A DNA stretch of 64,000 nucleotides, taken from an uncultured Bacteroides sp. Its GTDB lineage: Bacteria > Bacteroidota > Bacteroidia > Bacteroidales > Bacteroidaceae. A model generated the notes under the pieces. That model made no database searches. It was given only the letters and a program-made list of their open reading frames with translations, and was not told the DNA's origin. Below are positions 36,241 through 44,934 of the stretch, piece by piece. Each line of letters starts with the position of its first letter. The first letter of the stretch is position 1. The DNA lies in the NCBI RefSeq assembly GCF_949298305.1, contig NZ_CASFWU010000010.1:1-64000 (forward strand). The letters run 5' to 3'. The translations under genes and the position numbers were made by a program.

Positions 36241-37989
36241 ATGAAAACATCCAGATTGAGAATGGGCTGGCTCCGCAGCCGCCAGACTTTGTTGTTGCTT
36301 GCCTGTGCTTTGTTGTCTTCCGGCACGGCGTTGGCAGCCAAAGGTAAGGCCAGTAAGAATGCGCCTGTGTTCACGAATTTTGTCTATCAGGGAGACGACA
36401 AAATATACAAGGAAAATCCCTTGCAGCCCGACGAGTTCTACAACCCCATCCTGCAGGGCTGTTACCCTGACCCCAGCATCACGCGCAAGGGCAATGACTA
36501 TTACCTTGTCTGCTCTTCGTTCGCCATGTTCCCCGGTGTACCCATTTTCCACTCCAACGACCTGGTCAACTGGAAACAGATTGGCCACGTGCTGGACCGC
36601 ACGTCCCAGCTGAAGGTGGAAGACTGCGGCATCAGCGCCGGCGTGTATGCCCCGGCCATCCGCTACAACCCCTACAACGACACGTTCTACATGATTACCA
36701 CCCAGTTCTCGGGCGGCTTCGGCAACATCATCGTCAAGACCAAAGACCCCATGCAGGGATGGAGCGACCCCATCAAGCTGAACTTCGAGGGCATCGACCC
36801 GTCCATCTTCTTCGATGAGGACGGCAAGGCCTATGTGGTACACAACGACGCGCCGGACAAGGGCAAGGAACGCTACGAAGGCCACCGCGTCATCAAGGTG
36901 TGGGAATATGACCTGGAGAAGGACCAGGTGATTGCCGGCACGGACAAGATTATTGTGGACGGCGGTACGGACATCAACAAGAAACCCATCTGGATTGAGG
37001 CTCCCCACCTCTACAAGAAGGACGGACGCTACTACCTGATGTGTGCCGAAGGCGGTACGGGCGGCTGGCACAGCGAAGTGATTTTCATGAGCGACAGCCC
37101 CAAAGGCCCCTTCAAGCCGGCTCCCTCCAACCCCATCCTGACCCAGCGCTACTTCCCGCAGAACCGTGCCAACAAGGTGGACTGGGCCGGTCATGCCGAC
37201 CTGGTGAAGGGCCCGGACGGCAAGTACTACGGCGTGTTCCTGGCCATCCGTCCCAACGAGAAGGACATGGTGAACTCCGGCCGCGAGACCTTCATCCTGC
37301 CGGTTGACTGGAGCGGCACGTACCCCGTATTCGAGAACGGACTGGTGCCGATGGACTGCAAGCTGAAGATGCCTGCCGGCGTGGAGAACAAGACGGGCAA
37401 GGACGGCTTCTTCCCCAACGGAAACTTCAAGTTCGAGGATAACTTCACCGCCGAGAAGCTGGACTACCGCTGGATTGGCATGCGTGGTCCGCGCGAGGAC
37501 TTTATCTCCATCGCCAAGAAGGGCGGATTGCAGATTACTCCGTTTGCCACCCAGATTAAGGAAGTGAAGCCCATCTCCTCGCTGTTCTACCGCCAGCAGC
37601 ACAGCCACTGCACGGTTTCCACTACCCTGAAGTTCAAGCCTGCTTCGGAGAACGAGCTGGCCGGCCTGGCCTGGTACCAGAGCGAACGCTTCAACTATGT
37701 GTTCGGCGTGACGAAGAAAGATAAGGAATACATGCTGGTACTTGCCAGAACCGAGAAGGGCAAGACGACCATCCTGGCATCGACCCCCATTGACGTGAAG
37801 GAACCCATCACCCTGCAGGCACAGGCCAAGGGCAACGACTACCGCTTCTTCTACTCGGTGAACGGTGGCGAACGGATTAACCTGGGCGGCATCGTTTCGG
37901 GCGACATCCTTTCTACCAACGTGGCTGGCGGATTTACAGGCAGCCTGATTGGTCTGTATGCTACTTCAGCCAACGACATTCTTCCTTAA
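36241..37989 (+). CDS. Glycoside hydrolase family 43 protein (beta-xylosidase / arabinofuranosidase type)
   Basis: A 582-residue exported GH43 enzyme. The signal peptide ends near residue 32 (ALAAK). The five-bladed propeller carries the three family acids: D77 in GCYPDPSI (base), D186 in GIDPSIFFDED (pKa modulator) and E253 in WIEAPHLYKK (acid). From about 395 on, a beta-sandwich domain follows (KFEDNFTAEKLDYRWIGMRGPRED), as in GH43 enzymes acting on xylan or arabinan side chains. The stop overlaps the next GH43 gene by one base (TAATG), so the two are translationally coupled. Exact substrate is not decided by sequence. Confidence 0.9.
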   Translation: MKTSRLRMGWLRSRQTLLLLACALLSSGTALAAKGKASKNAPVFTNFVYQGDDKIYKENPLQPDEFYNPILQGCYPDPSITRKGNDYYLVCSSFAMFPGVPIFHSNDLVNWKQIGHVLDRTSQLKVEDCGISAGVYAPAIRYNPYNDTFYMITTQFSGGFGNIIVKTKDPMQGWSDPIKLNFEGIDPSIFFDEDGKAYVVHNDAPDKGKERYEGHRVIKVWEYDLEKDQVIAGTDKIIVDGGTDINKKPIWIEAPHLYKKDGRYYLMCAEGGTGGWHSEVIFMSDSPKGPFKPAPSNPILTQRYFPQNRANKVDWAGHADLVKGPDGKYYGVFLAIRPNEKDMVNSGRETFILPVDWSGTYPVFENGLVPMDCKLKMPAGVENKTGKDGFFPNGNFKFEDNFTAEKLDYRWIGMRGPREDFISIAKKGGLQITPFATQIKEVKPISSLFYRQQHSHCTVSTTLKFKPASENELAGLAWYQSERFNYVFGVTKKDKEYMLVLARTEKGKTTILASTPIDVKEPITLQAQAKGNDYRFFYSVNGGERINLGGIVSGDILSTNVAGGFTGSLIGLYATSANDILP

Positions 37990-39611
37990 TGATGATGAAA
38001 CTTAATAGTTTGTATTTTTCGCTTCTGCTTCTGGTGTCCTTTTTCGGATACCGGGCAGAAGCCTCTGAAAAGCAGGTGGCAGACAGCACAGTGTTTGTCA
38101 ACCCGATGATGTGGGCCGATGTCCCCGATCCGGATGTGATTCGTGTGGGCGACGACTTTTATATGGTCAGCACCACCATGCACCTCATGCCCGGCGCGCC
38201 TGTGATGAAGTCCAAGGACCTGGTCAACTGGGAAATCGTCAGCTACGTGTTCGACAAGCTGACGGACGGCCCCAAGTACGACCTGCTGGAAGGTACCGCT
38301 TACGGACGCGGGCAGTGGGCTACCTCCATCCGCTACCACAACGGTAAGTTCTATCTCTACTTCTCGCCCAACGACCAGCCCTATCGGGGCTATGTCTATA
38401 CGACGACCGACCCTGCCAAGGGCTGGACTCTGGAGGCGCGTACGCCGCACTTCCACGACGCCTCCCTCTTCTTCGACGACGACGGCAAGGTCTACGTGTT
38501 CTACGGCACGGGCGAACTGCGCGAGCTGAAGAGCGACCTGTCCGACGTGCAGCCGGGCGGTCTGCAAATCAAGACTTTTGAACGCGACGCCTCCGAGAAC
38601 GGCCTGCTGGAAGGCAGCCGTGTCATCAAGCACGACGGCAAGTACTACCTGCTGATGATTTCCTGGCCCAACGGCGGCAAGCGCCGTCAGGTCTGCTACC
38701 GGGCCGACAAGATAGAAGGTCCCTACGAGAAGAAGGTGATTCTGGAGAGCGATTTCGGTGGCTTCCCCTACGTGGGCCAGGGCACCATTGTGGACGATGC
38801 CAAGGGCAACTGGTACGGTGTCATCTTCCAGGACCGTGGCGGAGTGGGCCGTGTGCTCACGCTGATGCCCTGCCGTTGGATTGACGGCTGGCCCATCCTG
38901 GGCGACGAGAACGGCCGTGTGCCCCTGACGATGAAGAAACCCGTGCAGGGCTGTCCGGAGATTCCGTTGGTGGTGAGCGATGCTTTCGACAATAGCAAGC
39001 TGAAACTGAACTGGCAGTGGAACCACAATCCCGTGGACAATGCCTGGTCGCTGACCGAACGTCCGGGATTCCTGCGTCTGAAGACCAGCCGCGTGGTTGA
39101 CAACCTCTACCTGGCTCCCAACACGCTGACCCAGCGCATGGAGGGCCCGCAGTGCAGCGGCGTTGTTGCCATGGACCTCTCGCACATGAAGGATGGTGAC
39201 GTGGCCGGCTTTGCGGCCTTCAACGGCCATTCCGGCCTGCTGTCCGTCTCGATGGAGGGCAGCAAGAAGTACCTCACCATGTCTACCAACGTGGTGGACC
39301 TGCGCGACCAGGACAAGGCCGTGCTGGGTGTGGATGTGGAAGAGAAGGAGCGTGTGGAGCTGGATGCTTCCGTGGTCTATCTGCGCATCGACGCCGACTT
39401 CCGCCCGGGCAAGGACATCGCCACTTTCTATTACAGCACGGACAACACCAACTGGAAGAAGATTGGTGCCGACTTCAAGATGATTTTCGACTATCGGAAG
39501 TTGTTCATGGGCACCAAGTTCGCCATCTTCAACTATGCCACCAAGGCTCTCGGCGGCTATGTGGATGTGGATTCTTTCGACTACAAGCGTACGAAGAACA
39601 CGGCGGAATAA
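37989..39611 (+). CDS. Glycoside hydrolase family 43 protein, second copy
   Basis: A 540-residue exported GH43 enzyme of a different subfamily from its neighbour. Signal peptide about 1-25. The catalytic base is probably D47 in ADVPDPDVIRVGDDFYM; FHDASLFFDDDGKVYVFYG carries the second acid and GLLEGSRVIKHDGKYYLL the likely acid/base glutamate. The C-terminal ~200 residues form a beta-sandwich (FDNSKLKLNWQWNHNP...) common in GH43 subfamilies acting on xylan or arabinoxylan. It begins with three consecutive ATGs, the first overlapping the previous stop codon. The pair would work together on the same polysaccharide in the periplasm; no SusC/D, sensor or transporter is next to them. Confidence 0.9.
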   Translation: MMMKLNSLYFSLLLLVSFFGYRAEASEKQVADSTVFVNPMMWADVPDPDVIRVGDDFYMVSTTMHLMPGAPVMKSKDLVNWEIVSYVFDKLTDGPKYDLLEGTAYGRGQWATSIRYHNGKFYLYFSPNDQPYRGYVYTTTDPAKGWTLEARTPHFHDASLFFDDDGKVYVFYGTGELRELKSDLSDVQPGGLQIKTFERDASENGLLEGSRVIKHDGKYYLLMISWPNGGKRRQVCYRADKIEGPYEKKVILESDFGGFPYVGQGTIVDDAKGNWYGVIFQDRGGVGRVLTLMPCRWIDGWPILGDENGRVPLTMKKPVQGCPEIPLVVSDAFDNSKLKLNWQWNHNPVDNAWSLTERPGFLRLKTSRVVDNLYLAPNTLTQRMEGPQCSGVVAMDLSHMKDGDVAGFAAFNGHSGLLSVSMEGSKKYLTMSTNVVDLRDQDKAVLGVDVEEKERVELDASVVYLRIDADFRPGKDIATFYYSTDNTNWKKIGADFKMIFDYRKLFMGTKFAIFNYATKALGGYVDVDSFDYKRTKNTAE

Positions 39612-39656
39612 AGAGGTTGTCGGGGTGTTGAATACCCGTACAATTCTTAATGTTAT

Positions 39657-39728
39657 TCACCACAGATTACTCGGATTGGCACAGATTAGGGAAAATAAGT
39701 CTGTGAGAATTTGGGCAATCTGTGGTGA
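39657..39728. repeat. CACCACAGATT-family palindrome
   Basis: Perfect 12-bp arms TCACCACAGATT (39657-39668) and AATCTGTGGTGA (39717-39728). It lies 45 bp after the second GH43 gene, in the same position relative to a gene end as the copy at 5300-5382. Confidence 0.8.
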
Positions 39729-39796
39729 TTCTTTTATGGATGTCTCTACAGCGTGGATGTATTCAAGCCGCCCCCGCCCCTACACGTATTTTTTGT

Positions 39797-39821
39797 TGTA
39801 GGGACGCACCACGGTGCGTTC
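39797..39821. repeat. Single GTAGGGACGCACC half-element
   Basis: One 25-bp palindromic end of the family seen at 34902-35188, without its inverted partner. It sits 19 bp beyond the 3' end of the lipase-like gene, between convergent genes. Confidence 0.8.
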
Positions 39822-39839
39822 TTACGGCGGAAACTTGAA

Positions 39840-41099
39840 TTAGTTAGCCGTGGGAGTCAGCATCGGCCCGATAATCTCCCACAGCCCCATGTAGCGCATG
39901 ATGAATTCCATGCCGCCAAGTACATGGCTGGGCATGGTGAGGTCTGTCAGTGTGGAGTTGCCCCAGATGGCGTGGGCGCTTACCGCATTGCTGTAAGGTA
40001 CAAAGTCGTCCAGCGGCGAGTGGAAGAGGTTGAAGGCGGTCTGCGGCTGTGTGGCGGCGTTTACCAGTGAGTTCTTCCGCAGGGCGTTGATAATTGCCAA
40101 TACGTCGGCGTTGCCGTTGAAGTCGGGGGCGGCGAAGAAGTCGGGGTGCACCACCTGGGTGATGTCCGTGCCCAACGCTGCGTGCCATTGGGACAGGGGA
40201 GTGGTGGAGAACATTTGGTTCAGGCCTTTCTCAATGACGACCGGCGCATACAGGTTCTCGTCGCTCACGTTGAGCTGTTCGCCGTAGGCCATGCCGCGTA
40301 TCAGGTAGGGCAGGTAGCCGCTGCGCGGATAGGATTCCGGTATTCCCTCTTCGGTGAGGAATGCTTGCAGCAGGTTTTCCAGGTCGTACGGACCTCCGCC
40401 GGCCCATACTTTGCGAAGGCTGCTGCCCAGTCCGCGGCTTTCCAGTTCCAGTTGGGTGGCCATGGTGGCCTGTCCGCCTTGTGAGTAGCCCAGCAGTTCG
40501 AGGTCATCGTCCGTTTCGGCAATCTCCTTGTAGCGCAGGTACTCGCGGGCGGCCTCTATCATGTCGGCGCAGGCTGTTCCCGTCAGCTTGGCGTGCAGGT
40601 AGGGATGCTGGCGGTCTGCGGTACGGCTGGCTCCGTATCCCAGATAGTCTGCCATGACAACGATGTGCTTGCTCACCACCGGCATCATTTCGTAGTAGAA
40701 GAGTTGCTCCGAAGGTGCTTCCTCGATGTCGAGTGTGCCGTGCTGGATGCTGAGCAGATGGTCGTAGGAAGTGGTCCCGCTGGGGATGGCCACTACGCCC
40801 GATGCCGTGACGTCGTTGCCGTCGACTCCGGTGGTGGTGTAAGTGATGGCGGCCACATCCACGTCGCACAGCAGTCCGCTAATCAGTGCCTCCGGCAAGT
40901 CGATGTCCTGTGAGGCAGCGTAGTTCACCACCATTTCCGTTATTTCACTTTTGCTGATGTGTTTCTCGGCCGTGACTCCTGTCAGATACTGGTTGCTGAC
41001 GGGTGGTTCCTGTTCCGGTGTGTCCTCGTTGCTACAGGCGCTGAAGAATGCCAGCATCAGCAACAGACTCAGAAGTTTGTTAGTCATGTTACGGTTCAT
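39840..41099 (-). CDS. Secretory lipase-like alpha/beta-hydrolase lipoprotein
   Basis: A 419-residue lipoprotein: signal peptide with lipobox FFSAC (Cys22) and an acidic EDTPEQEPP linker that suits export to the outer membrane. The hydrolase domain has the nucleophile serine in LLGYSQGGQATM, an early strand VVMADYLGYGASRTADRQHPYLH (read in pieces VVMADYLGYG), and FHSPLDDFVPYSNA late in the sequence, where the aspartate is the likely triad acid. This order resembles the LIP/triacylglycerol lipase family and related esterases. Substrate could be lipid or an acylated polysaccharide; its position beside GH43 genes makes carbohydrate esterase activity possible but unproven. Confidence 0.85.
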   Translation of the reverse strand: MNRNMTNKLLSLLLMLAFFSACSNEDTPEQEPPVSNQYLTGVTAEKHISKSEITEMVVNYAASQDIDLPEALISGLLCDVDVAAITYTTTGVDGNDVTASGVVAIPSGTTSYDHLLSIQHGTLDIEEAPSEQLFYYEMMPVVSKHIVVMADYLGYGASRTADRQHPYLHAKLTGTACADMIEAAREYLRYKEIAETDDDLELLGYSQGGQATMATQLELESRGLGSSLRKVWAGGGPYDLENLLQAFLTEEGIPESYPRSGYLPYLIRGMAYGEQLNVSDENLYAPVVIEKGLNQMFSTTPLSQWHAALGTDITQVVHPDFFAAPDFNGNADVLAIINALRKNSLVNAATQPQTAFNLFHSPLDDFVPYSNAVSAHAIWGNSTLTDLTMPSHVLGGMEFIMRYMGLWEIIGPMLTPTAN

Positions 41100-41216
41100 T
41101 TCTGTTCTTTTATAGGTTAGTTGATAATAGTGGATAAAAGTCTGTCGGTTTTGTCATGTCTGCTGACGAATGCTTTTGATGGGAAGCATTGCCATGGTCC
41201 CTACCAGATATGGGCA

Positions 41217-41224
41217 CAAAGGTA
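41217..41224 (-). promoter_or_regulatory. Possible -7 element for the lipase-like gene
   Basis: The minus strand reads TACCTTTG. No -33 TTTG is seen. It would give a leader of about 110 nt. The remaining part of 41100-41305 shows no gene. Confidence 0.4.
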
Positions 41225-41305
41225 TCAAAAGATGGGATATGTCTGCCCTTTTGTGCAGACTTTTTGCAGTTCCGTCTGTAAATCTGTGTTCGGGTGGGGG
41301 AGAAG

Positions 41306-41366
41306 AAACGGGGAGTCGGGCCGGGGATGCTGCGGTAGCGGCTCCCCCCGGCTTAACTCCCCGTTT
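41306..41366 (-). terminator. GC-rich terminator hairpin after the ABC ATPase gene
   Basis: Arms AACGGGGAGT and ACTCCCCGTT with an inner GCCGGGG/CCCCCGGC stem form a strong hairpin 43 bp after the ATPase stop (minus strand), followed by TTTCTTCT. Confidence 0.75.
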
Positions 41367-41408
41367 TCCTTACTATGGGCGGTGGCGGATAGTCTTTTCC
41401 GCTTCGTG

Positions 41409-42089
41409 CTATCTGTCCAGACTGGCTTCCGTCAGTATCACCCCGTCCATCATGCGGATGATGCGGCGGGCCTCGCGGGCGTTCTCCTCGGAGTGGGTCA
41501 CCATGACCACCGTGGCGCCGTCGGCATTGAGTTCCTTCAGCAGGGACATCACTTCGTTGCCGTTGGCCGAGTCGAGGTTACCCGTCGGCTCGTCGGCCAG
41601 GATGATTTTGGGGTTGGTGACGATGGCGCGGGCAATGGCCACACGCTGCTGCTGGCCGCCGCTGAGCTGCTGCGGATAGTGCTCGGAGCGATGGGCTATC
41701 TGCATGCGGTCCAGTGCACGGTTCACGCGCTCCACCCGTTCGCGGACGGATACGCCGGCATAGAGCAGGGGCAGTTCAACGTTCTCGAACACCGTCAGTT
41801 CGTCTATCAGGTTGAAGCTCTGGAAGACGAATCCCAGGTTGCCGTTGCGCAGGTCGGTGCGGTCGTTCTCTTTCCATCGGGACACTTCCTGCCCCATGAA
41901 CCACAGTTCGCCCGAGGTGGGATTGTCCAGCAGGCCGATGACGTTGAGCAACGTGGACTTGCCACAGCCCGACGGGCCCATGATGGCTACAAACTCGCCC
42001 GGATGTATCTCCAGGTTCACTTCGTTCAATGCGGTTGTCTGCACGCTTTCGGTGCGGAATATTTTGGTCAGATTAATGGCTTTGATCAT
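41409..42089 (-). CDS. ABC transporter ATP-binding protein (LolD/MacB type)
   Basis: A 226-residue ATPase that would energise the adjacent FtsX/MacB-type permease. Motifs: Walker A GPSGCGKST, Q-loop FVFQSFNLID, signature LSGGQQQRVAIARA, Walker B IILADEPTGNLD and the switch histidine in VVMVTHSEEN. The NLDSANG context is typical of LolD/MacB ATPases. ATG 42089 is chosen; the longer frame from 42128 would take its first codons from a CCTCACCCCC palindrome and starts with TTG. Its permease gene upstream is frameshifted, so its working partner is uncertain. Confidence 0.92.
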   Translation of the reverse strand: MIKAINLTKIFRTESVQTTALNEVNLEIHPGEFVAIMGPSGCGKSTLLNVIGLLDNPTSGELWFMGQEVSRWKENDRTDLRNGNLGFVFQSFNLIDELTVFENVELPLLYAGVSVRERVERVNRALDRMQIAHRSEHYPQQLSGGQQQRVAIARAIVTNPKIILADEPTGNLDSANGNEVMSLLKELNADGATVVMVTHSEENAREARRIIRMMDGVILTEASLDR

Positions 42090-42104
42090 ATTAGATATTC
42101 TGAG

Positions 42105-42265
42105 CCTCACCCCCGACCCCTCTCCCAAGGAGAGGGGGGGAGTAGAAGCGTTGTTTTTAAGGGTTAGACATTGTTTTAATGGTTAGACATTTTATCCAAT
42201 ATATTATATATGTGTACATCCACCCTCCTCCCCCTCTCTTTGGGAGAGGGGGTCGGGGGGTGAGG
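42105..42265. repeat. CCTCACCCCC-family palindromes, inverted pair 3
   Basis: The forward copy (42105-42143) and reverse copy (42225-42265) face each other between the ABC permease and ATPase genes. Both have the centre CTCTCCCAA(A/G)GAGAGG instead of the CTCTCCCGTAGAGAGG found in pairs 1 and 2, so the two halves of a pair resemble each other more than other pairs. Confidence 0.88.
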
Positions 42266-42269
42266 CCCT

Positions 42270-44629
42270 TTACTCGTATCTCAACGCCTCCACCGGGTTC
42301 TGCGACGCCTTGCGCCACGTCTGCCCCACGACCGTCAGCAACGTGATGGCCGCCGTCAGCAGGCCGGCCAGCAGGAAGAGCCACCAACTGATGGGTGTCT
42401 GATAAGCAAACTCACTGAGCCAGCTGCGCATCAGCCAGTAGCCTATAGGGCACGCCACAATGAAGGCAATACCCACCCACACCAGGTACTCGCGGCAGAA
42501 CATACGCACGATGCGGTCGGAGTGCGCGCCGTTCACCTTGCGGATGCCGAACACACCCATTACGGCAATGAGGATGGCCAGCACGGTGAAGAACAGCAAC
42601 ATACGGCTCTGCTGATGCTCGCTGGCATAGCTTTGGTTCAACTTATCGGAAAAGAACTGATAATTGAAATCCTTGATGAAGGCATTGTCGCGCGCGGCAA
42701 ACTCCTCGAACTTCTCCTTGATGAAGGCCAACGTCTGCTGCCGCCGTTCGGGGGCTATCTTGATGTACAGATAGCTCAGAGCTTCGGGGTTGTACCAGAT
42801 GTAGGCAGGCTTGATTTGCTCGCGCATGGACTGGAAGTTGAAGTCCTTCACCACGCCCACGATGCGTAGCGGCATTCCCCACTCCGAACGGATTTCCAGC
42901 CCGATGGGGTCGGCCACCTTCATGGCATGCCAGGCTGTCTCGTTGATGACGGCGGTCTTGGTCTCCCCCTGGTTCCAGTAGTTGTTGAAGTCGGCATCCA
43001 TCAGTTCTCCCTTCACCAACTGCATGCCGAAGGTCTTCACGAAGTCGCCGTCGGCCCACAGCTGCACCATGCGCAGAGAGTCGGTGCGACCGTCCACATC
43101 GGTCCACTCCACTGGTTTCCCATCCTTGTAACTGGTGCCTTCGCCGAAGCTCTCGATGGGCGACGACATGGTGACGCCTTTGATGTCGGGATTGCGCAAG
43201 AGCTCCTGCTTGAAGTCGCCTACGTTGTACCACAGGCTGGTATAAATGCAAACAATGTTTTCCTTGTCCAGCCCCATGTCCTTGTTCTGCATGTAGTGCA
43301 GCTGCTTGAAGACGATGCCCGTCAGCAACATCAGCACCAGGGCGATGACAAACTGCACGCACACCAGTCCGCGTATCAGCCCGCCCTTGCGCCCCGTCTT
43401 ACGCCCGCCCTTGAAGGCCAGCAACGGATTGACAGACGAGAGATAGAAAGCCGGATAGCTGCCTGCCAGACAGCCCACGCCCACAATGCCGAACAGGCTG
43501 TAGAGCACCACGCTCCAACTCGCCTCCAGTCGCAGGTTGGTCTCCATCACCCGGTTGAATAGGGGCAGCGTCAGCTCGGTCAAGGCCAGCGCCAGCAGCA
43601 GGGCGATGCACGCCTGTACCATCCCTTCGGACAAGAATTGCCCGATGAGCACGCGGCGTTTGGCTCCCGTCACCTTGCGCACGCCCACCTCCTTGTAGCG
43701 CAGCGAGGCACGGGCGGTGGAGAGGGTGGTGAAGTTGAACGCTCCCATGAAGATGATGAGCACCGCCAGGGCGATGAACAAATAGACGGTAGCCAGGTTG
43801 CCGTGCTTCTTCACGTCGGGGTCGGCAAAGCGGGTATGCAGATAGATGTCGTGCAGGGGCTGGAAATTGAGGCGCACATTCTTCTCGCCACGGTCGGCCG
43901 GCAGGCGGCTCATGGCCTGCGCCTCGCTGCGGAGCAGGGCCGCACCGTCCTTCATCTTGACATAGACGTGCATACTTTCTCTGAAGGTATCCCAATCGAT
44001 GTTCATGGCTCCTCTGCCATACGCCTCCATCGGCTTGGCCAGCTCGAAGCGGATGTGGCTCTTGCGGGGAATGTCCACCACGGCCACCACCGTATAGACG
44101 TCGTTGATGAAGTCGCCGAACGAATAGGTCAGCTTCTGCCCGACGGCCGTGCCCCGAACTTGCGGGCCAGTTCGGTGGAGACGACCACGTTTCCGGGGTT
44201 GTCGTTGATGCGTTGGGGGTTGCCTTCCACCACGGGGAAGGTGAAGAAGCGGAAGAAGGTGCTGTCCACGTAAGTTTCCGTTGCCGTCATCTTCTTTCCG
44301 TCCTCTGTCTCGTAGGAGTGCCGGTCGCCGTACTTGATGGCCGTCGCGTCCTCCACCTGCGGGAACTTCTGCCGGAAGGTGGTGGTAAGCGTGCGCGGCA
44401 GGCGGGGCGACTCCTTGATTTCTCCGCCCGCCTCGCGACGAAGCTCCGTCACACGGTAGATGCGGTTGCCGTCGCGGAAGCAGTCGTCGTGCGTCAGTTC
44501 GTCCACCACCCACAGGTAGATGAGGAAGGCAGCCGTCAGGCCCAGCACAAAGCCCATCAGGTTGATGGAGGAGAACAGCAGACTCCGGCGGATGAGCCGA
44601 AGCGCTACTTTGATGTAATGTCTCAGCAT
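42270..44629 (-). pseudogene. ABC transporter permease (FtsX/MacB family), frameshifted
   Basis: Together the two frames encode a typical ~786-residue MacB/FtsX-type permease: an N-terminal membrane helix (VALRLIRRSLLFSSINLMGF), a periplasmic MacB-core domain, three membrane helices around the middle, a second soluble domain and a final FtsX block ending VGQTWRKASQNPVEALRYE. The first frame (from ATG 44629) stops at residue 166, just after FGARPSGRS. The correct continuation, GTAVGQKLTYSFGDF, is in the next frame. Both frames fit if one G is lost from a G-run at 44152-44155 (written as C on the plus strand). It may be a true mutation or an assembly error. Related permeases often sit beside sigma-54 two-component pairs in Bacteroides, as here. 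Confidence 0.85.
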
Positions 44630-44762
44630 AATTCGGTATTTATTCAGGTTCTACAAATATACGGTTTCTCTCGCTCCCGTCAAGGTTCTGCCCTGTCGGG
44701 TCGCCGCCTTTGCTTGCCCAAGGTGCCACCTTTCCCCGCCTGAGGCGCTACCTTTGGTAGAA

Positions 44763-44876
44763 ATAAAAGCCTTTCATTTGAAAATTAAAAGGCTTTTAAT
44801 TGGTAATTAAAAGGCTTTCATTTGTGCATTAAAAGGCTTTTAATTTTCAGATAAAAGGCTTTTAATCTATACAAAG
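44763..44876. repeat. 22-bp tandem array, 5 copies, palindromic unit
   Basis: GGCTTT (or its variant GCCTTT in the first unit) recurs at 44769, 44791, 44813, 44835 and 44857. The units are centred on AAAAGGCTTTT-like dyads joined by AATT-rich linkers. It lies between the lipoprotein stop and the permease start on the minus strand; the rest of 44630-44934 holds no gene. Confidence 0.92.
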
Positions 44877-44934
44877 GTACGACCATGGACTGGGAAAGGT
44901 GGCACCCTGTCCCGGCAAAGGCTGCACTCCGGGG

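Noticed and set aside
36241..39611. A polysaccharide utilisation locus around the GH43 genes
   Set aside because: No SusC, SusD, or hybrid two-component/anti-sigma regulator was found nearby.
42090..42128. N-terminal extension of the ABC ATPase
   Set aside because: Its codons come from a CCTCACCCCC palindrome and it would need a TTG start.
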